From NCBI GenBank assembly GCA_963805325.1, contig CAWDTS010000010.1:1-64000 (forward strand): a stretch of DNA of 64,000 nucleotides, given 5' to 3'. Positions 1 to 8,700 of this stretch are shown one piece after another; the stretch's first letter is position 1; each line of letters begins with the position of its first letter. The position numbers and the translations under genes are program-made. The stretch is from DASWJZ01 sp963805325 (lineage in GTDB: Bacteria > Pseudomonadota > Alphaproteobacteria > Rhizobiales > Afifellaceae). The notes under the pieces were generated by a model that worked only from the letters and a program-made list of their open reading frames with translations, made no database searches and had not been told where the DNA came from.

Positions 1-404
1 CCGCATTGACGATCGTTCCATCCGGGGCGAGCACAAACCCTGTCGTCTCAAGGAAATGCCCCTCGGCGGACCTGCATGTCGTAGGCCCCGGTCGCGGCAA
101 CCACCGCCTCGACTCGGCGGAATGCCCCATCTTGAACGGAATATGATGCTTTCGACAAACTCCGCCGTCGCCGCTTCGTCGTCGACCGAGAAGGCCACGA
201 CTTTGATGCCCGCTTGCGCAAGCGCTTCGGTCGCACTGGCAAAGGCCGCCATCTGCTCGTTGCAGAACGGACACCAATGACCGCGATAGATCAGGATGAC
301 GCCATATGACCCGCGAGGTCGCCCGGCAGGTTCAGCGTCCCGCCGCCGACGGCGGGAATTTTGAGGTCGGGGAAGATTTGCCCGTTCTTCAGATGCTGGA
401 TCAT
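1..404 (-). pseudogene. Peroxiredoxin (AhpC/TSA-like) pseudogene, partial at window edge
   Basis: The frame from an ATG at 404 begins MIQHLKNGQIFPDL and matches the N-terminus of peroxiredoxin-like thiol peroxidases. It then breaks near 303-306. The adjacent frame continues with the catalytic segment YRGHWCPFCNEQ, whose first Cys is the expected peroxidatic residue. A second break lies near 120-150, after which the reading resumes as a ...VEAVVAATGAYD... stretch and, in a third frame, LETTGFVLAPDGTIV. Family members are cytoplasmic enzymes that reduce peroxides through that cysteine. At least two frameshifts make a functional product unlikely unless they are sequence errors. The gene is divergent from the TetR gene at 520, with two palindromic operators between them. 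The 3' end lies outside the window. Confidence 0.75.
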
Positions 405-420
405 GTGTGGCGTCCTTCGT

Positions 421-440
421 TCTGGACTAATCAGTCCAGA
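421..440. promoter_or_regulatory. TetR-type operator, copy 1
   Basis: TCTGGACT-AATC-AGTCCAGA is a perfect inverted repeat with 8-bp arms and a 4-bp spacer, in the divergent promoter region between the peroxiredoxin start (404) and the tetR start (520). A second copy of its core, TGGACT-N4-AGTCCA, lies at 457-472. Paired palindromes in a divergent tetR/target intergenic region are the usual arrangement for autoregulated TetR repressors. Assignment to this regulator is inference from position. Confidence 0.75.
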
Positions 441-456
441 CGTGCGACATCCAAAG

Positions 457-472
457 TGGACTGTCCAGTCCA
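457..472. promoter_or_regulatory. TetR-type operator, copy 2
   Basis: TGGACT-GTCC-AGTCCA repeats the 6-bp arms of the palindrome at 423-438, with a different central tetranucleotide. The centres of the two copies are 34 bp apart, a little over three helical turns, which would let two repressor dimers bind on roughly one DNA face. It lies 47 bp upstream of the tetR ATG. Confidence 0.72.
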
Positions 473-519
473 TTTTTGGAGGCAAGGCCGATGGGCGAAC
501 ACAAAGCCGACTAAAACGT

Positions 520-1110
520 ATGCTGACCCCGAGGGGTGCGGCGACCAAGCGGCGCATCGTCGAGGCCGCCGCCGAACTGATCTATGCGAAGGGGGCGGAG
601 CGGGTGAGCCTCGACGAGGTGATGGAAGCAACGGGCGCAAGTCGGTCTCAGCTCTATCACTACTTCGCAAACAAGGACGATCTCGTCCGCGAGGTGATCG
701 AATTGCAGACCAGCCGCATATTGGCAGCCAATTCCGGACATCTGGAGCGACTCGATTTATTTCGAGGCTTTGCGGCGCTGGCGCGACGCCTGATCGCCGC
801 GAACCGGCGGGCGGTGTCGGCGGTTGTCCGCTAGGCTCGCTCGCCAATGAACTCGCCAGCCCATTCCGACAGAGGCTCGCCAGCATCTTGACCAGAGCTT
901 CAGCCTGGGGCTTGGTCATTGAGAAATGGCCTGTCCCGCATGAGGGAACGAGGACAGATCAAGCCCAGCGCCAATCCGAAAGCGATGTCCGTTGCGGTAT
1001 TGGCCGCGATCCAGGGGGGCATTCTGCTGTCAAAGACGGCCCGCAACTCGCAACCGCTGGAATTGGCGCTGGACATGGCGCTCAGCCACATTGAGAGCTT
1101 CGCCGAGTAG
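520..1110 (+). pseudogene. TetR/AcrR family transcriptional regulator, frameshifted
   Basis: The ATG at 520 opens an intact N-terminal helix-turn-helix domain. RRIVEAAAELIYAKGAERV leads into the recognition helix region TGASRSQLYHYFANKDDLV, typical of TetR repressors. The frame stops at 832-834 (TAG), but the adjacent frame continues with GGCPLGSLANELA, the conserved start of the ligand-binding domain. A third segment, from about 919, carries the usual C-terminus (VLAAIQGGILLSK...LDMALSHIESFAE). At least two indels therefore split a gene of about 195 codons. It would repress the divergent peroxiredoxin gene through the two palindromes upstream. Both partners are broken, which suggests joint decay or poor sequence here. 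Confidence 0.8.
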
Positions 1111-1353
1111 CCGCCACCCGCCTACCGCGCGCGGCCGCTTCGCACCCGGCAAGTATTTTTTCCTGCTTTACGCTCTGCCACTACGCGCATCGTAAAGACT
1201 GTTTGATCGGCCTGAGTTATCTGCCTTGGACCGATCGCCAGCATCAAGGAAGCTGAGTTGACGGTGTAAGGGCACTTCGATTGAGGATCGCCGGGAAAAT
1301 AAACGGGAGTCTTTAATGGGTAGCGTCGCAATATTCTGGATGCAGCTTCTTAC
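1111..1353. other. Intergenic, no gene seen
   Basis: I see no plausible coding frame, RNA gene or strong hairpin between the broken tetR gene and the broken membrane-protein gene. The base composition is lower in GC than the neighbouring coding regions. Confidence 0.5.
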
Positions 1354-1811
1354 GTGAGCGTTGCGTCGTCTTCGGCATCGTCTCAGTGTGGTACGTTGGG
1401 CCGTACACTAACCAAACTTTCTCGCAATTCTGCTCTCATTCTTCTGCTCTTCGTTCATGTGCCCCGCTATGTGGGAATGACGCTATTAGTTGCAGGCATG
1501 GTCGATCCGAACTTGCCTCTAGGTTTCCGTTCCAGTGCTGCTTACGGTGATCTATTAAAGCGGCGCTGGCCTTGGTTTCCATCTTTGCTCTGCGGGGCAA
1601 CTGGCGCATTGCAGTTCCTCTGGTTTGGGTGGCCAACACGTGGGGATTCGTGGACCTGCTAAACGGAGTACGCGGCGTCCTGCAGCTGAACGTGCCGAGC
1701 TTCAACCTGGCCACCTTTTGGTATGTTTATGACGTTTTACGCTCCGTTGGTACTGTTTCGCATTTAATGATCTTTGCGATTTTGGTCAAGTCTAGGTCTT
1801 GGAAGAAATAA
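1354..1811 (+). pseudogene. Small membrane protein, frameshifted remnant
   Basis: Two frames together give one hydrophobic protein. The first runs through LILLLFVHVPRYVGMTLLV and FRSSAAYGDLL to about 1555. The second continues with ALALVSIFALRGNWRIAVPL and the segment LLNGVRGVLQLNVPSFN. Near 1728 a third frame gives a better continuation (MTFYAPLVLF) before the reading returns to SHLMIFAILVK. At least three membrane segments are visible. It resembles uncharacterised membrane proteins of about 130 residues. Function is unknown. The start is uncertain because everything before about 1420 looks non-conserved. Confidence 0.55.
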
Positions 1812-1841
1812 GATTTCGATGTCCTCAGGAGTAACACGCAT

Positions 1842-1958
1842 GGCTCAGGCTTCGCCTCAGCGATCGTCGTGCTCGGCTTGGTGCAGGGCGCTTACGCCTC
1901 GGAGATCCTGCGCGGGGCGATCCTGGGAATTCCGAAGGGTCAGAGCGAAGCCGGCGCC
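1842..1958 (+). pseudogene. Fragment of a polar amino-acid ABC transporter permease (HisM/GlnP type)
   Basis: About 39 codons read GSGFASAIVVLGLVQGAYAS followed by EILRGAILGIPKGQSEAGA. This is the EAA-loop region that docks the ATPase in HisM/GlnP-type permeases. Nothing before or after it in frame belongs to a permease. The fragment ends about 30 bp before the tRNA-derived segment at 1991. It differs in sequence from the intact permeases at 10.6-11.9 kb, so it is not a local duplicate of either. Confidence 0.65.
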
Positions 1959-1990
1959 ATCGAAAGCCGGCTACGGAAAGGGCACTCGGC

Positions 1991-2035
1991 TGGTAGCGGA
2001 GGAGGGACTTGAACCCCCGACACGCGGATTATGAT
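1991..2035 (-). other. 3' half of a CAU-anticodon tRNA (tRNA-Ile2 or Met): putative att site
   Basis: On the minus strand, 45 bases reproduce a tRNA from its anticodon loop (ATCATAA, anticodon CAU) through the T-arm (GGGGG-TTCAAGT-CCCTC) to an encoded ACCA end at 1991. Upstream of the loop the anticodon stem and D-arm are absent, so this is not a working tRNA. A tyrosine integrase remnant starts 167 bp away and points outward from it. This is the standard architecture of an integrative element inserted at a tRNA 3' end, and the repeat marks one end of the element. Confidence 0.75.
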
Positions 2036-2201
2036 AAATCGTGTCCTACGGAACTCTTCATAACGCTACTTTGGATGTTTTGGCCTAGAAACTCGGCGTC
2101 AATCCAGCGATTTTTCTCGTTTCATCGTTTGCATCCATCACGCAATCCAACGCTTAAAACAGGCCAAAAATGTTACCTCACCGTTACCTTAAACGGGAAC
2201 C

Positions 2202-3440
2202 ATGCCCAAGGCGAACCTTACGACCGCTTCCGTCGAGAAGTTGAAACCGCCGACGGGGTGGCCAAATCGAATACTACGACCGCCGCTTGCCCGGCTTTGG
2301 CCTGCGGCTTTCCTATCATGGTTCCAAATCGTGGTCTTCGACGACCCGCTTGGATGGCAGGCTGATCCGGATCACCATCGGTAAGTATCCCGCTATTTCG
2401 CTCGCGGACGCCCGCAAGCAAGCGCGAAGCACCGCCCTCCTCGTTTCCAGTGGGAAAGACCCCCGCCGCGTCCGAGCCGACGAGAGCCACGAACGGCGAA
2501 AGGAACGGCAGAATACTTTCGGCACTTGCGCCGCCGAGTTCCTCGAAAAACACGTTGAGCGGCGATTGCGCCCTCCACGAAGCGGGAATATCGCCGCATT
2601 CTGCTTGGCAACGACACTCGCGATTGGCGGGATCGTCCGATCAGTCAAATCTCCAGACGCGATGTCTAAGACGTGATCGAGGGGATCGACGGCCCAAGTT
2701 TTCTCGGGCGCATCCGAAAGTGTGCCCTAGTCTACATACGTAAGTTCTTCAAGAACCCGCGGTGCTGAGCGCGACATCATCGCGACGGTCCCCACCGACC
2801 GCATCCGCGCACCTCATCCTGAGGTAAAACGCGATGGCCGCGTCCTTAGCGTACGGTGAACTCCGCTACGTACTGCTAGTGCTGGATGCCGAAGCGAGTT
2901 CTTCGGCCCGCTAATTCGGATTTTACTCTACACGGGCCAGCGCCGCGCTGAGGTCGCCGGTATGCTTTGGTCCGAATTGCGCGATTTGGAGACTGACGTC
3001 GCCTTATGGCAATTGCCCGCAAGAGCTACCAAGAACAAGCAAGGCCACTTGGTTCCGTTGTCGTCGGCTGTTGGAGAGATTTTGCATCGGTTTACGCACG
3101 TCGGCGATCTTGTCTTCACGACCACCGGGACAACGCCCCCATCGGGCTTCGGTAAGGCGAAGGCGCGACTCTACGCAAGGATCGGTGCATGGCGCGCGGC
3201 TCTTACGGAGTCCCGGCCGATGCCGGCCTGGACCCTCCACGACTTGCGACGGACGATGGTCACGATGATGAACGAACAACTTGGGGTCACCCCTCACGTC
3301 GTAGAGGCGATTGTTAACCACACAAGCGGCTTGGCCAAAGCAGGTGTAGCAGGGGTTCTACAATCGGGCCCTCGATATGGACGATCGTCGCAATGGACTC
3401 TTAAGATTGGGCTTCTTTTTTGAACGACGTCGGAAAGAAC
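2202..3440 (+). pseudogene. Tyrosine recombinase/integrase (P4-type), multiply frameshifted
   Basis: The N-terminal DUF4102-like arm-binding region (MPKANLTTASVEKLKPPT, then DRRLPGFGLRLSYHGSKSW and ITIGKYPAISLADARKQA) changes frame at about 2265 and stops near 2674. Core-binding sequence is still legible in other frames up to about 2870 (for example RKFF...ERDIIATVPTDRIRAP). The catalytic domain from 2962 retains the first catalytic Arg region (YTGQRRAEVAGMLW), the HDLRR box near 3240 and VNHTSG. A further shift near 3350 moves the VYNRA tyrosine box into another frame. The gene is inactive. It sits beside the tRNA 3' half at 1991-2035 and probably inserted there. Confidence 0.8.
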
Positions 3441-3584
3441 ACCGGCCAAGTCACACGATGGCTTTTCGTAGTGAAGTGTCGGCAAGCGCCCGGATGCGCA
3501 AACGACATCAAATGCTTCTCCACTTTGCATGCTGGTTGTTTTTCGACGCGCAATCGACGGTTACCTGCCACAGGAAGTGGATAG

Positions 3585-3700
3585 CATGCATAGCGTGAGC
3601 AGCGAGGAGCGCGAGGAACTGCGTCAGCTTCGTCGTGAGAACCGCCAGCTGCGTCAGCAGAGAGATATCCTGGGGAAGGCCGCAGCCTGGTTCGCCCAGG
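3585..3700 (+). mobile_element. IS3-family transposase OrfA, C-terminal scrap
   Basis: About 37 codons read SSEEREELRQLRRENRQLRQ, then QRDILGKAAAWFAQ. This is the leucine-zipper tail of IS3-family OrfA. The N-terminal helix-turn-helix, all of OrfB and both inverted repeats are missing. It abuts the 3' end of the sugar ABC permease (stop at 3742), so an insertion followed by deletion is likely. Confidence 0.7.
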
Positions 3701-3741
3701 TGGACCGATGTCGTCCTGAGCCGCGCACCAGCACCGCGGCA

Positions 3742-4783
3742 TCAAAGGTAGCGGCGTCGGATCGTCGTCTTCAGGGTGTCGAGGACTGCGGCAAGCACAA
3801 GCGCGCCCTGGATCATCTGCGTGTAGTGCGGCGGCATGCCCATAACATTGATCGCGGTCTGCAGAGAGCTGAGGAGAAGCACGCCGGCGAACACACCGAA
3901 ATCTGCCGTACCCGCCCTTTAGGCTCACGCCGCCAATCACAACGGCAGCAAATGCCTGGAACAGAAGACCGATGCCGAGATTTGCGGTCGCCCCAGCGGT
4001 GCGTGACGCCAGCAACCAGCCAGCGAAACCGGCAAGAACACCGGATAGAACAAAGGCTGCCGTAATGACGCGGCCGACCCGTATACCAGCACGAAACGTC
4101 GCGACCGCATTGCCGCCGATCATGACGAGGTGCCGGCCAAACGGTGTCTTCGTCAGCACGAACGCGAAGACGACGTACACGAGGATCAGCGTCCAGCCAA
4201 GCATCGGAACTCCGAGGGGGCGCTGGATCGCCATGATTCGCATGGAATTGGAGAACCTGTACACGGAACGCCCGCCCGATAGCGCCACGACCAGTCCGCG
4301 CCCCCAGATGTAGGAAGCAAGGGTCACAATGAAGGCATTGATCCCGAGGCTGACGACGAGGAATGCATTCATCGAGCCGACAATCGCGCCGATGATCAGC
4401 GCAATCACAAGAGAAGCCGGAAGGTCGAGCCAGGGTGGATTAAGCGAGAAGCCGCCGCCTGCTCCGCCAGTGCCGAAGATCAAGGCCACCACCATCGCGG
4501 ACAGGGCCATTACCAACTCGATCGAGAGGTCCATATGACCGGCGATCAATGTCAATGATAGGCCGACGGCGATGATGCCGACGAAGGTGGACTGTTCCAG
4601 GATGTTGAGAAGGATTCCGATCTGCAGGAAATTCGGAATTGTTAGCGAGAATGCAGCAAGGACAATAACGAGAATGATCCAAACGAGATTGTCGAGGAGC
4701 AACTCGATCGCATCCCGCCAGCGGGATTGTATGAGGGCCGGCGGAGCATCAGAACGCGTGGGTTCAGCAGTTTCGGTCGTCAA
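3742..4783 (-). CDS. Ribose-type sugar ABC transporter permease, frameshifted near its C-terminus
   Basis: This inner-membrane subunit of a sugar importer (RbsC/BPD_transp_2 family) has 8-10 hydrophobic segments from about residue 30 (LVWIILVIVLAAFSLTIPNF). The family signature GHMDLSIELVMALSAM and the cytoplasmic ATPase-contact region AAVVIGGVSLKGGYG are both present. Just after that motif (about 3925) the frame shifts. The neighbouring frame gives the conserved end (GVFAGVLLLSSLQTAIN and then QMIQGALVLAAVL), stopping at 3742-3744. Removing one T from a TTT run restores the frame. It is the last gene of a minus-strand operon after the ATPase and the binding protein. The substrate is unknown. 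Confidence 0.85.
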
Positions 4784-4874
4784 TTGCGTCGCCCGGAATT
4801 TTCATCTCTTTCTACGCCGGGCCCGCCGAAGAGCGGCGAGCCCATGAGTGAGAACTGGATCTGCTTCCGAGGCA

Positions 4875-5926
4875 CTATTCAACCGGAGTGACCTTCTCTG
4901 TCGGCGGTTTCAAATTGCCCCAGAATTTCGGATCGTCGACATTCTCCTTCGTGATCGCGGCGCCTGGGATCTTGATATTCGGCCCCCATGGCTCGATGGT
5001 CAGCTCGGATTTCAAGCCCCGTCACGCTGTAGGTGCCGGCCTTAATCTCCTGTTTGTTCACCACTTTGTCGGCAAACATTGCGAGCGCCGCTGCCTGCGC
5101 GACCATTGGCTGCTCCACTTCCACCTGCTCCCAGCCCTTGCGGATGAGATCGAGGCCGACCGGCGCACCGTTCGAACTGACGAGCATAATATCGCCGGGC
5201 TTCTTGCCCTGCGCTTCCAGAACAGCAGCGACCGCCACAGCCAGATGAGCGGCGTGCACAAAGATCAGGTCGATGTCGGGATCGGTCAGAAGCTGATCCT
5301 GGGCGATGTTGCCGGCATTCGACGCCTCCCATTGCATAGCGGCGTGTGTGATGATCTTCACATCGGGATTTGCCGCCATCTTCTCCTCAAAACCCTTCTG
5401 GATGTCGAGAGTGTAAGGGTCGCCGGGGTCGCCGAGGATCTGCAAAACTTTGCCCTTAACCGAGCCGTATTTCTCGGTGAGAAGGCGGCTGATCTCCTGC
5501 GCTGCGATGTGACCGATCTCAACTGTTCCGGCTACCGAAGTGAGGTCGCTCGGGGTAGAGGTTATCTGACGGTCGAAGATCATCACAGGGATGCCGGCGG
5601 CGCGCATCTTCTCTATGCCGGTCTTGGCCGCGTCGAAATCGACCGCCGCGAGGACGACCGCCTTTGGTTTCAAATTGATCACGTCGTCGATCTGGTTGAG
5701 CTGGGTGGTCGATTGGTTCTGACCATCCAGCGAGACCACCTCGTAGCCGACGTCCTTCATGAACTTTGTAATGGCGTCGATCGAGCCGGTCTGGAATTCG
5801 TCGAGCAGCGTTGGGACGAGATAGTAGATCTTGCCCTTTGAGTTCCTGCGCGACGGCCATGCTCGCCGTTGCCGCGATCGCAATCGCGGCTATTGCGCTT
5901 CCAAGAATCCGTGACAGCGCTTTCAT
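4875..5926 (-). CDS. Periplasmic sugar-binding protein (RbsB/Peripla_BP_4 family), two frameshifts
   Basis: The signal peptide MKALSRILGSAIAAIAIAAT...AVAQ begins at 5926. The mature part reads KGKIYYLVPTLLDEFQTGS and then PKAVVLAAVDFDAAKTG, the type I periplasmic-binding fold of ribose/galactose-binding proteins. Its frame differs from that of the signal peptide by one base near 5840 (an extra A in AAA). A second extra base in a GGGG run near 5017 displaces the last 45 or so residues. In the corrected frame these read TGLKSELTIEPWGPNIKIPG and end at 4875. Its start overlaps the ATPase stop by 4 bp. It captures the substrate for this importer. Either the gene is dead or the sequence has errors. 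Confidence 0.85.
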
Positions 5927-6732
5927 GGGTTTCTCCCTTCCTGCAAACTCCCGCGGCGGTTCGGAATGCGCCCGATGTCGCCAGTGATCATACGAACAAC
6001 TTCATCCGGGCTCGTGGCGTCGGTCGCCACGTCGCCAGCCACGCGTCCATGGCGAAGCACGACGATCCGGTCCGCGACTTGGAACGCCTGCGCCATAACG
6101 TGCGTGATCATTATGAGGCCGATACCTTGCGCACGCACGCGTTCCACCATCTCCAAACCGCGGCGCGTTTGCTCCACGCCGAGCGCCGCGAATGGCTCGT
6201 CGAGCAGCACGAGTTTGCCGCCCCAGTGAACGAAGCGGTTAAGCTCGATTGCCTGGCGCTGTCCGCCCGAAAGATGTTCCACTCGGATGCGCAATGAGGG
6301 GATGGAGGTGCCACCGGCAGCTAATGCCTTGGCTGTCTCCATTTGCATCTCGCGTTCGCGTAGGATTGGTATGCCGAGCATTCGGCGAGTCAGCTCGCGT
6401 CCCATGAAAAAATTTGCCACGACATCGACATTCGTACAGAGGGACAGGTCCTGGTAGACCGTCTCGATTCCGGCCTCCTTCGCCTCGGTTGGAGATGCAA
6501 AGTGGCGCTCTACTCCGTCGAAGAGGATGCGTCCCACGCTGGCCGGCATGCCACCGGCGATGATTTTCACCAGCGTCGACTTCCCAGCACCGTTGTCACC
6601 GAGGAGCGCGACAACTTCGCCGCGATTGACGCTGAAGCTCACATCGCGAAGCGCCTCTATCGCACCGAAATGCTTGCAGATGCCCTCAAGCTGAAGCAAC
6701 GGAGGGGCTTTGTCGCTTACCGCCTCGCTCAT
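5923..6732 (-). CDS. Sugar ABC transporter ATP-binding protein (single-domain)
   Basis: This intact 269-residue ATPase has Walker A GDNGAGKST (about residue 46), Q-loop VYQDLSLC, signature LSGGQRQAIE, Walker B KLVLLDEPFAALG and switch His in ITHVM. Ribose-type systems often use a duplicated 500-residue ATPase. This one is the half-size FrcA-like form, which would act as a homodimer. It is the first gene of the operon ATPase, binding protein, permease. Its last codon overlaps the next start (ATGA at 5923-5926), indicating translational coupling. The conserved D-loop position after DEPFAALG is ALG rather than the common ALD/ALT, which is minor. Confidence 0.9.
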   Translation of the reverse strand: MSEAVSDKAPPLLQLEGICKHFGAIEALRDVSFSVNRGEVVALLGDNGAGKSTLVKIIAGGMPASVGRILFDGVERHFASPTEAKEAGIETVYQDLSLCTNVDVVANFFMGRELTRRMLGIPILREREMQMETAKALAAGGTSIPSLRIRVEHLSGGQRQAIELNRFVHWGGKLVLLDEPFAALGVEQTRRGLEMVERVRAQGIGLIMITHVMAQAFQVADRIVVLRHGRVAGDVATDATSPDEVVRMITGDIGRIPNRRGSLQEGRNP

Positions 6733-7094
6733 TGCCCTGCCGCCCCCACTGATCAGATGAAAGACTGAGACGTTGCGGTTGCGGATGTCAATCTTGATTG
6801 GAAAGAGCCGCGACGGCTATTCGGAGCGATCGGGCTAGGCGAGCCGCGATTTTCTTCGCCGACCAGTCCGCAAAAGAGCTTGGGTGCCGGCGCAGCGCGT
6901 GTGCGCCGCGGTCTACCGCCGTTATCACAAGCGGAGGCAAAAGAGACGGTTAGCAGAGCACACCCCGGCACCCAGCCGGTTGCCGCGACCAGTCAAGGTT
7001 TCTTACGGAAACTCAGGTCGAAGTTGACGACGGTTACGTCGCCAGCCTGTGCAACTCCTACATCAGGAAACCGCTCGTCCTCCTGGGGTGGGGT
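6733..7094. other. Upstream region of the sugar ABC operon
   Basis: There is no gene in this stretch of about 360 bp. It must hold the operon promoter, but I cannot pick a convincing -35/-10 pair. Two repeats are visible. GGCGCA at 6889-6894 pairs with TGCGCC at 6902-6907. TGGGTGCCGG at 6881-6890 has its exact inverse, CCGGCACCCA, at 6965-6974. Confidence 0.4.
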
Positions 7095-7841
7095 CTAACA
7101 AACGCGCTCTATGTGTACGCCCCGGCAGTCCATTTCGTATTCGAGATCAATAACGGGCGGGCGGGCGTAGTGCCACGTCACACCACGAGAAGCGGCACCC
7201 CGCGCAACAATCGCATCGGCCAGAAACGGGTGCAGATTATGAACGGTGTAGATCTGCGTCGCAGTCGTCTCTCGCCATTGCACCCCCACCGCTCCAAGGC
7301 GCCTCTCCATTTCGCCCAACACAAATATTGCTTTCTCCCTCAAACCCGCCGGGCTGCAATCCCCTAAGCGGACGATATGGTCATGATAGTTTACCTTGCC
7401 TTCGGGGACTTCACCGCTCCCAGAAATCACGAAGGAGTGGGGCGAGTTAAAGTCTGCAGAGGTGAACGAGAACGCGTAGAACGATGGTTCTCCCGGAGCC
7501 GAGAACTCAGGGCAGATATTGGTGCGTGCGACAGGGTTCACTTCATCGGCGACTATCCCCCACCGTGACAGTTGAGCCACGTAGCCGTCGTTGAATTTCT
7601 GAAAGCCCCCTTCAGTGAACGGAGCTGGTGACCGCAATTCACAGGCGCAGAATGATGCCAGCGGGCGTCCGGCGGCACCGATGATCTGCTCGATGCGTCG
7701 AAACCCCTCCGATAGGGGAAGCGTCGCCTGGAACACGACTCGCTCAATTCGGAAGCCAGGCAGCGCAGCTACTCCGCCGGAGTACCGCGCGGCAGCCGGA
7801 ATGAAACGATAGCCGCCGGCAGCGAATTCGATTGATGTCAC
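7095..7841 (-). CDS. Conserved hypothetical protein, possibly Rid-superfamily related
   Basis: An intact 248-residue frame with alphaproteobacterial codon use and no signal peptide or membrane segment. Recognisable blocks are PLASFCACELRSPAPFTEGG, NPVARTNICPEF, PSFYAFSFTS and, near the C-terminus, TVHNLHPFLADAIVARGA. The ARTN/NICP block and the overall length loosely recall two tandem YjgF/Rid-like domains. I cannot confirm this from motifs alone. It lies between the sugar ABC operon and a truncated transporter, about 860 bp from a cluster that also encodes a clear RidA protein. A role in enamine/imine or amino-acid metabolism is a guess. Confidence 0.6.
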   Translation of the reverse strand: MTSIEFAAGGYRFIPAAARYSGGVAALPGFRIERVVFQATLPLSEGFRRIEQIIGAAGRPLASFCACELRSPAPFTEGGFQKFNDGYVAQLSRWGIVADEVNPVARTNICPEFSAPGEPSFYAFSFTSADFNSPHSFVISGSGEVPEGKVNYHDHIVRLGDCSPAGLREKAIFVLGEMERRLGAVGVQWRETTATQIYTVHNLHPFLADAIVARGAASRGVTWHYARPPVIDLEYEMDCRGVHIERVC

Positions 7842-8007
7842 TCACGGAACTCCTGAGGAAGTGGCGTTCCAAGGATCGCTGTCTTCGATTGCCGCAGGGA
7901 CTGTCCGTCATCAGAGTTTTCGAGTTCAGCGGGCGGCGTCACTTAAGGGAGGCTCTGGCTCGTCTGGTTGTTGATATTATGCGGCCTGCCGCGATGCAAC
8001 AAGCGGC

Positions 8008-8045
8008 GGTAGTGGGCCAGCCAATTGCGGTGGCGGCCCACTACC
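8008..8045. repeat. 11-bp perfect inverted repeat, 16-bp loop
   Basis: GGTAGTGGGCC at 8008-8018 is exactly inverted as GGCCCACTACC at 8035-8045. No T-run follows, so it is not a classical terminator. It lies in non-coding DNA directly upstream of a transporter that has lost its N-terminus, and may be tied to the event that truncated it. Confidence 0.6.
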
Positions 8046-8108
8046 CAAGCGGCCGTTCTGGATTGTCTGTCGTTCGATCCGCTCTCTTTGCTAGCGAGAG
8101 CCAAGTCG

Positions 8109-8609
8109 ATGGCAGCCAGCGAGTATGAGTCAGTCAGCTCGGAGGCTGACACGGAACGTGCGGACCTCGCTCGCGAGCGGAGCGAGCTGAGCGAGGACAG
8201 CGCCGCTGAGCACGCGGAACTCGCGAACACCTATGTGAAGCGCGGCCTCGATCCCGACCTCGCGCCGCAAGTAGCGGAACAACCGATGACGAAGGACGCG
8301 GTGGCCGCCCATACGCGCGACGAGCTGGGCATCTCCGAGATAACCGTGGCCAGACCCATCCCGGCGGCGTTGACGTCGGCTGCGACCTTCTCGGTCGGCG
8401 GGGCCATGCCCTTGCTGGCTGTCTTGGTATCGCCGACCGGCTATCTCGTTCCGATCGTCTCCGCCGCCTCCTTGATATTTCTCGCGCTCCTCGGAGCGAG
8501 GGCTGGCGGGGCAAACGTTCTGCGCACGACGGCCCGCGTTACCTTTTGGGGTGCGTTGGCGATGGCACTGACCGCTGGCATCGGCGCGCTGTTCGGAACC
8601 GTGGTTTGA
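8109..8609 (+). pseudogene. VIT1/CCC1-family transporter lacking its N-terminal half
   Basis: From the in-frame ATG at 8109 the protein reads MAASEYESVSSEADTERADL, then the long cytoplasmic helix region (EHAELANTYVKRGLDPDLA, HTRDELGISE) and three hydrophobic segments ending at GALFGTVV. This matches the C-terminal two thirds of VIT/CCC1 iron/manganese transporters. Those normally begin with a two-helix membrane region (GANDGIVS...) about 60 residues earlier. That region is absent upstream, where the frame is unrelated. Transport activity is unlikely. Truncation rather than frameshift appears to be the cause. Confidence 0.8.
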
Positions 8610-8700
8610 CCTTACCGCGCGGAACGCACCTTGATCGCAAACGTGTTGAACGCGTGAGTGCCCTGCGCGAGAAGGAGCGCTCCGTCAAAACGCCCGCGAT

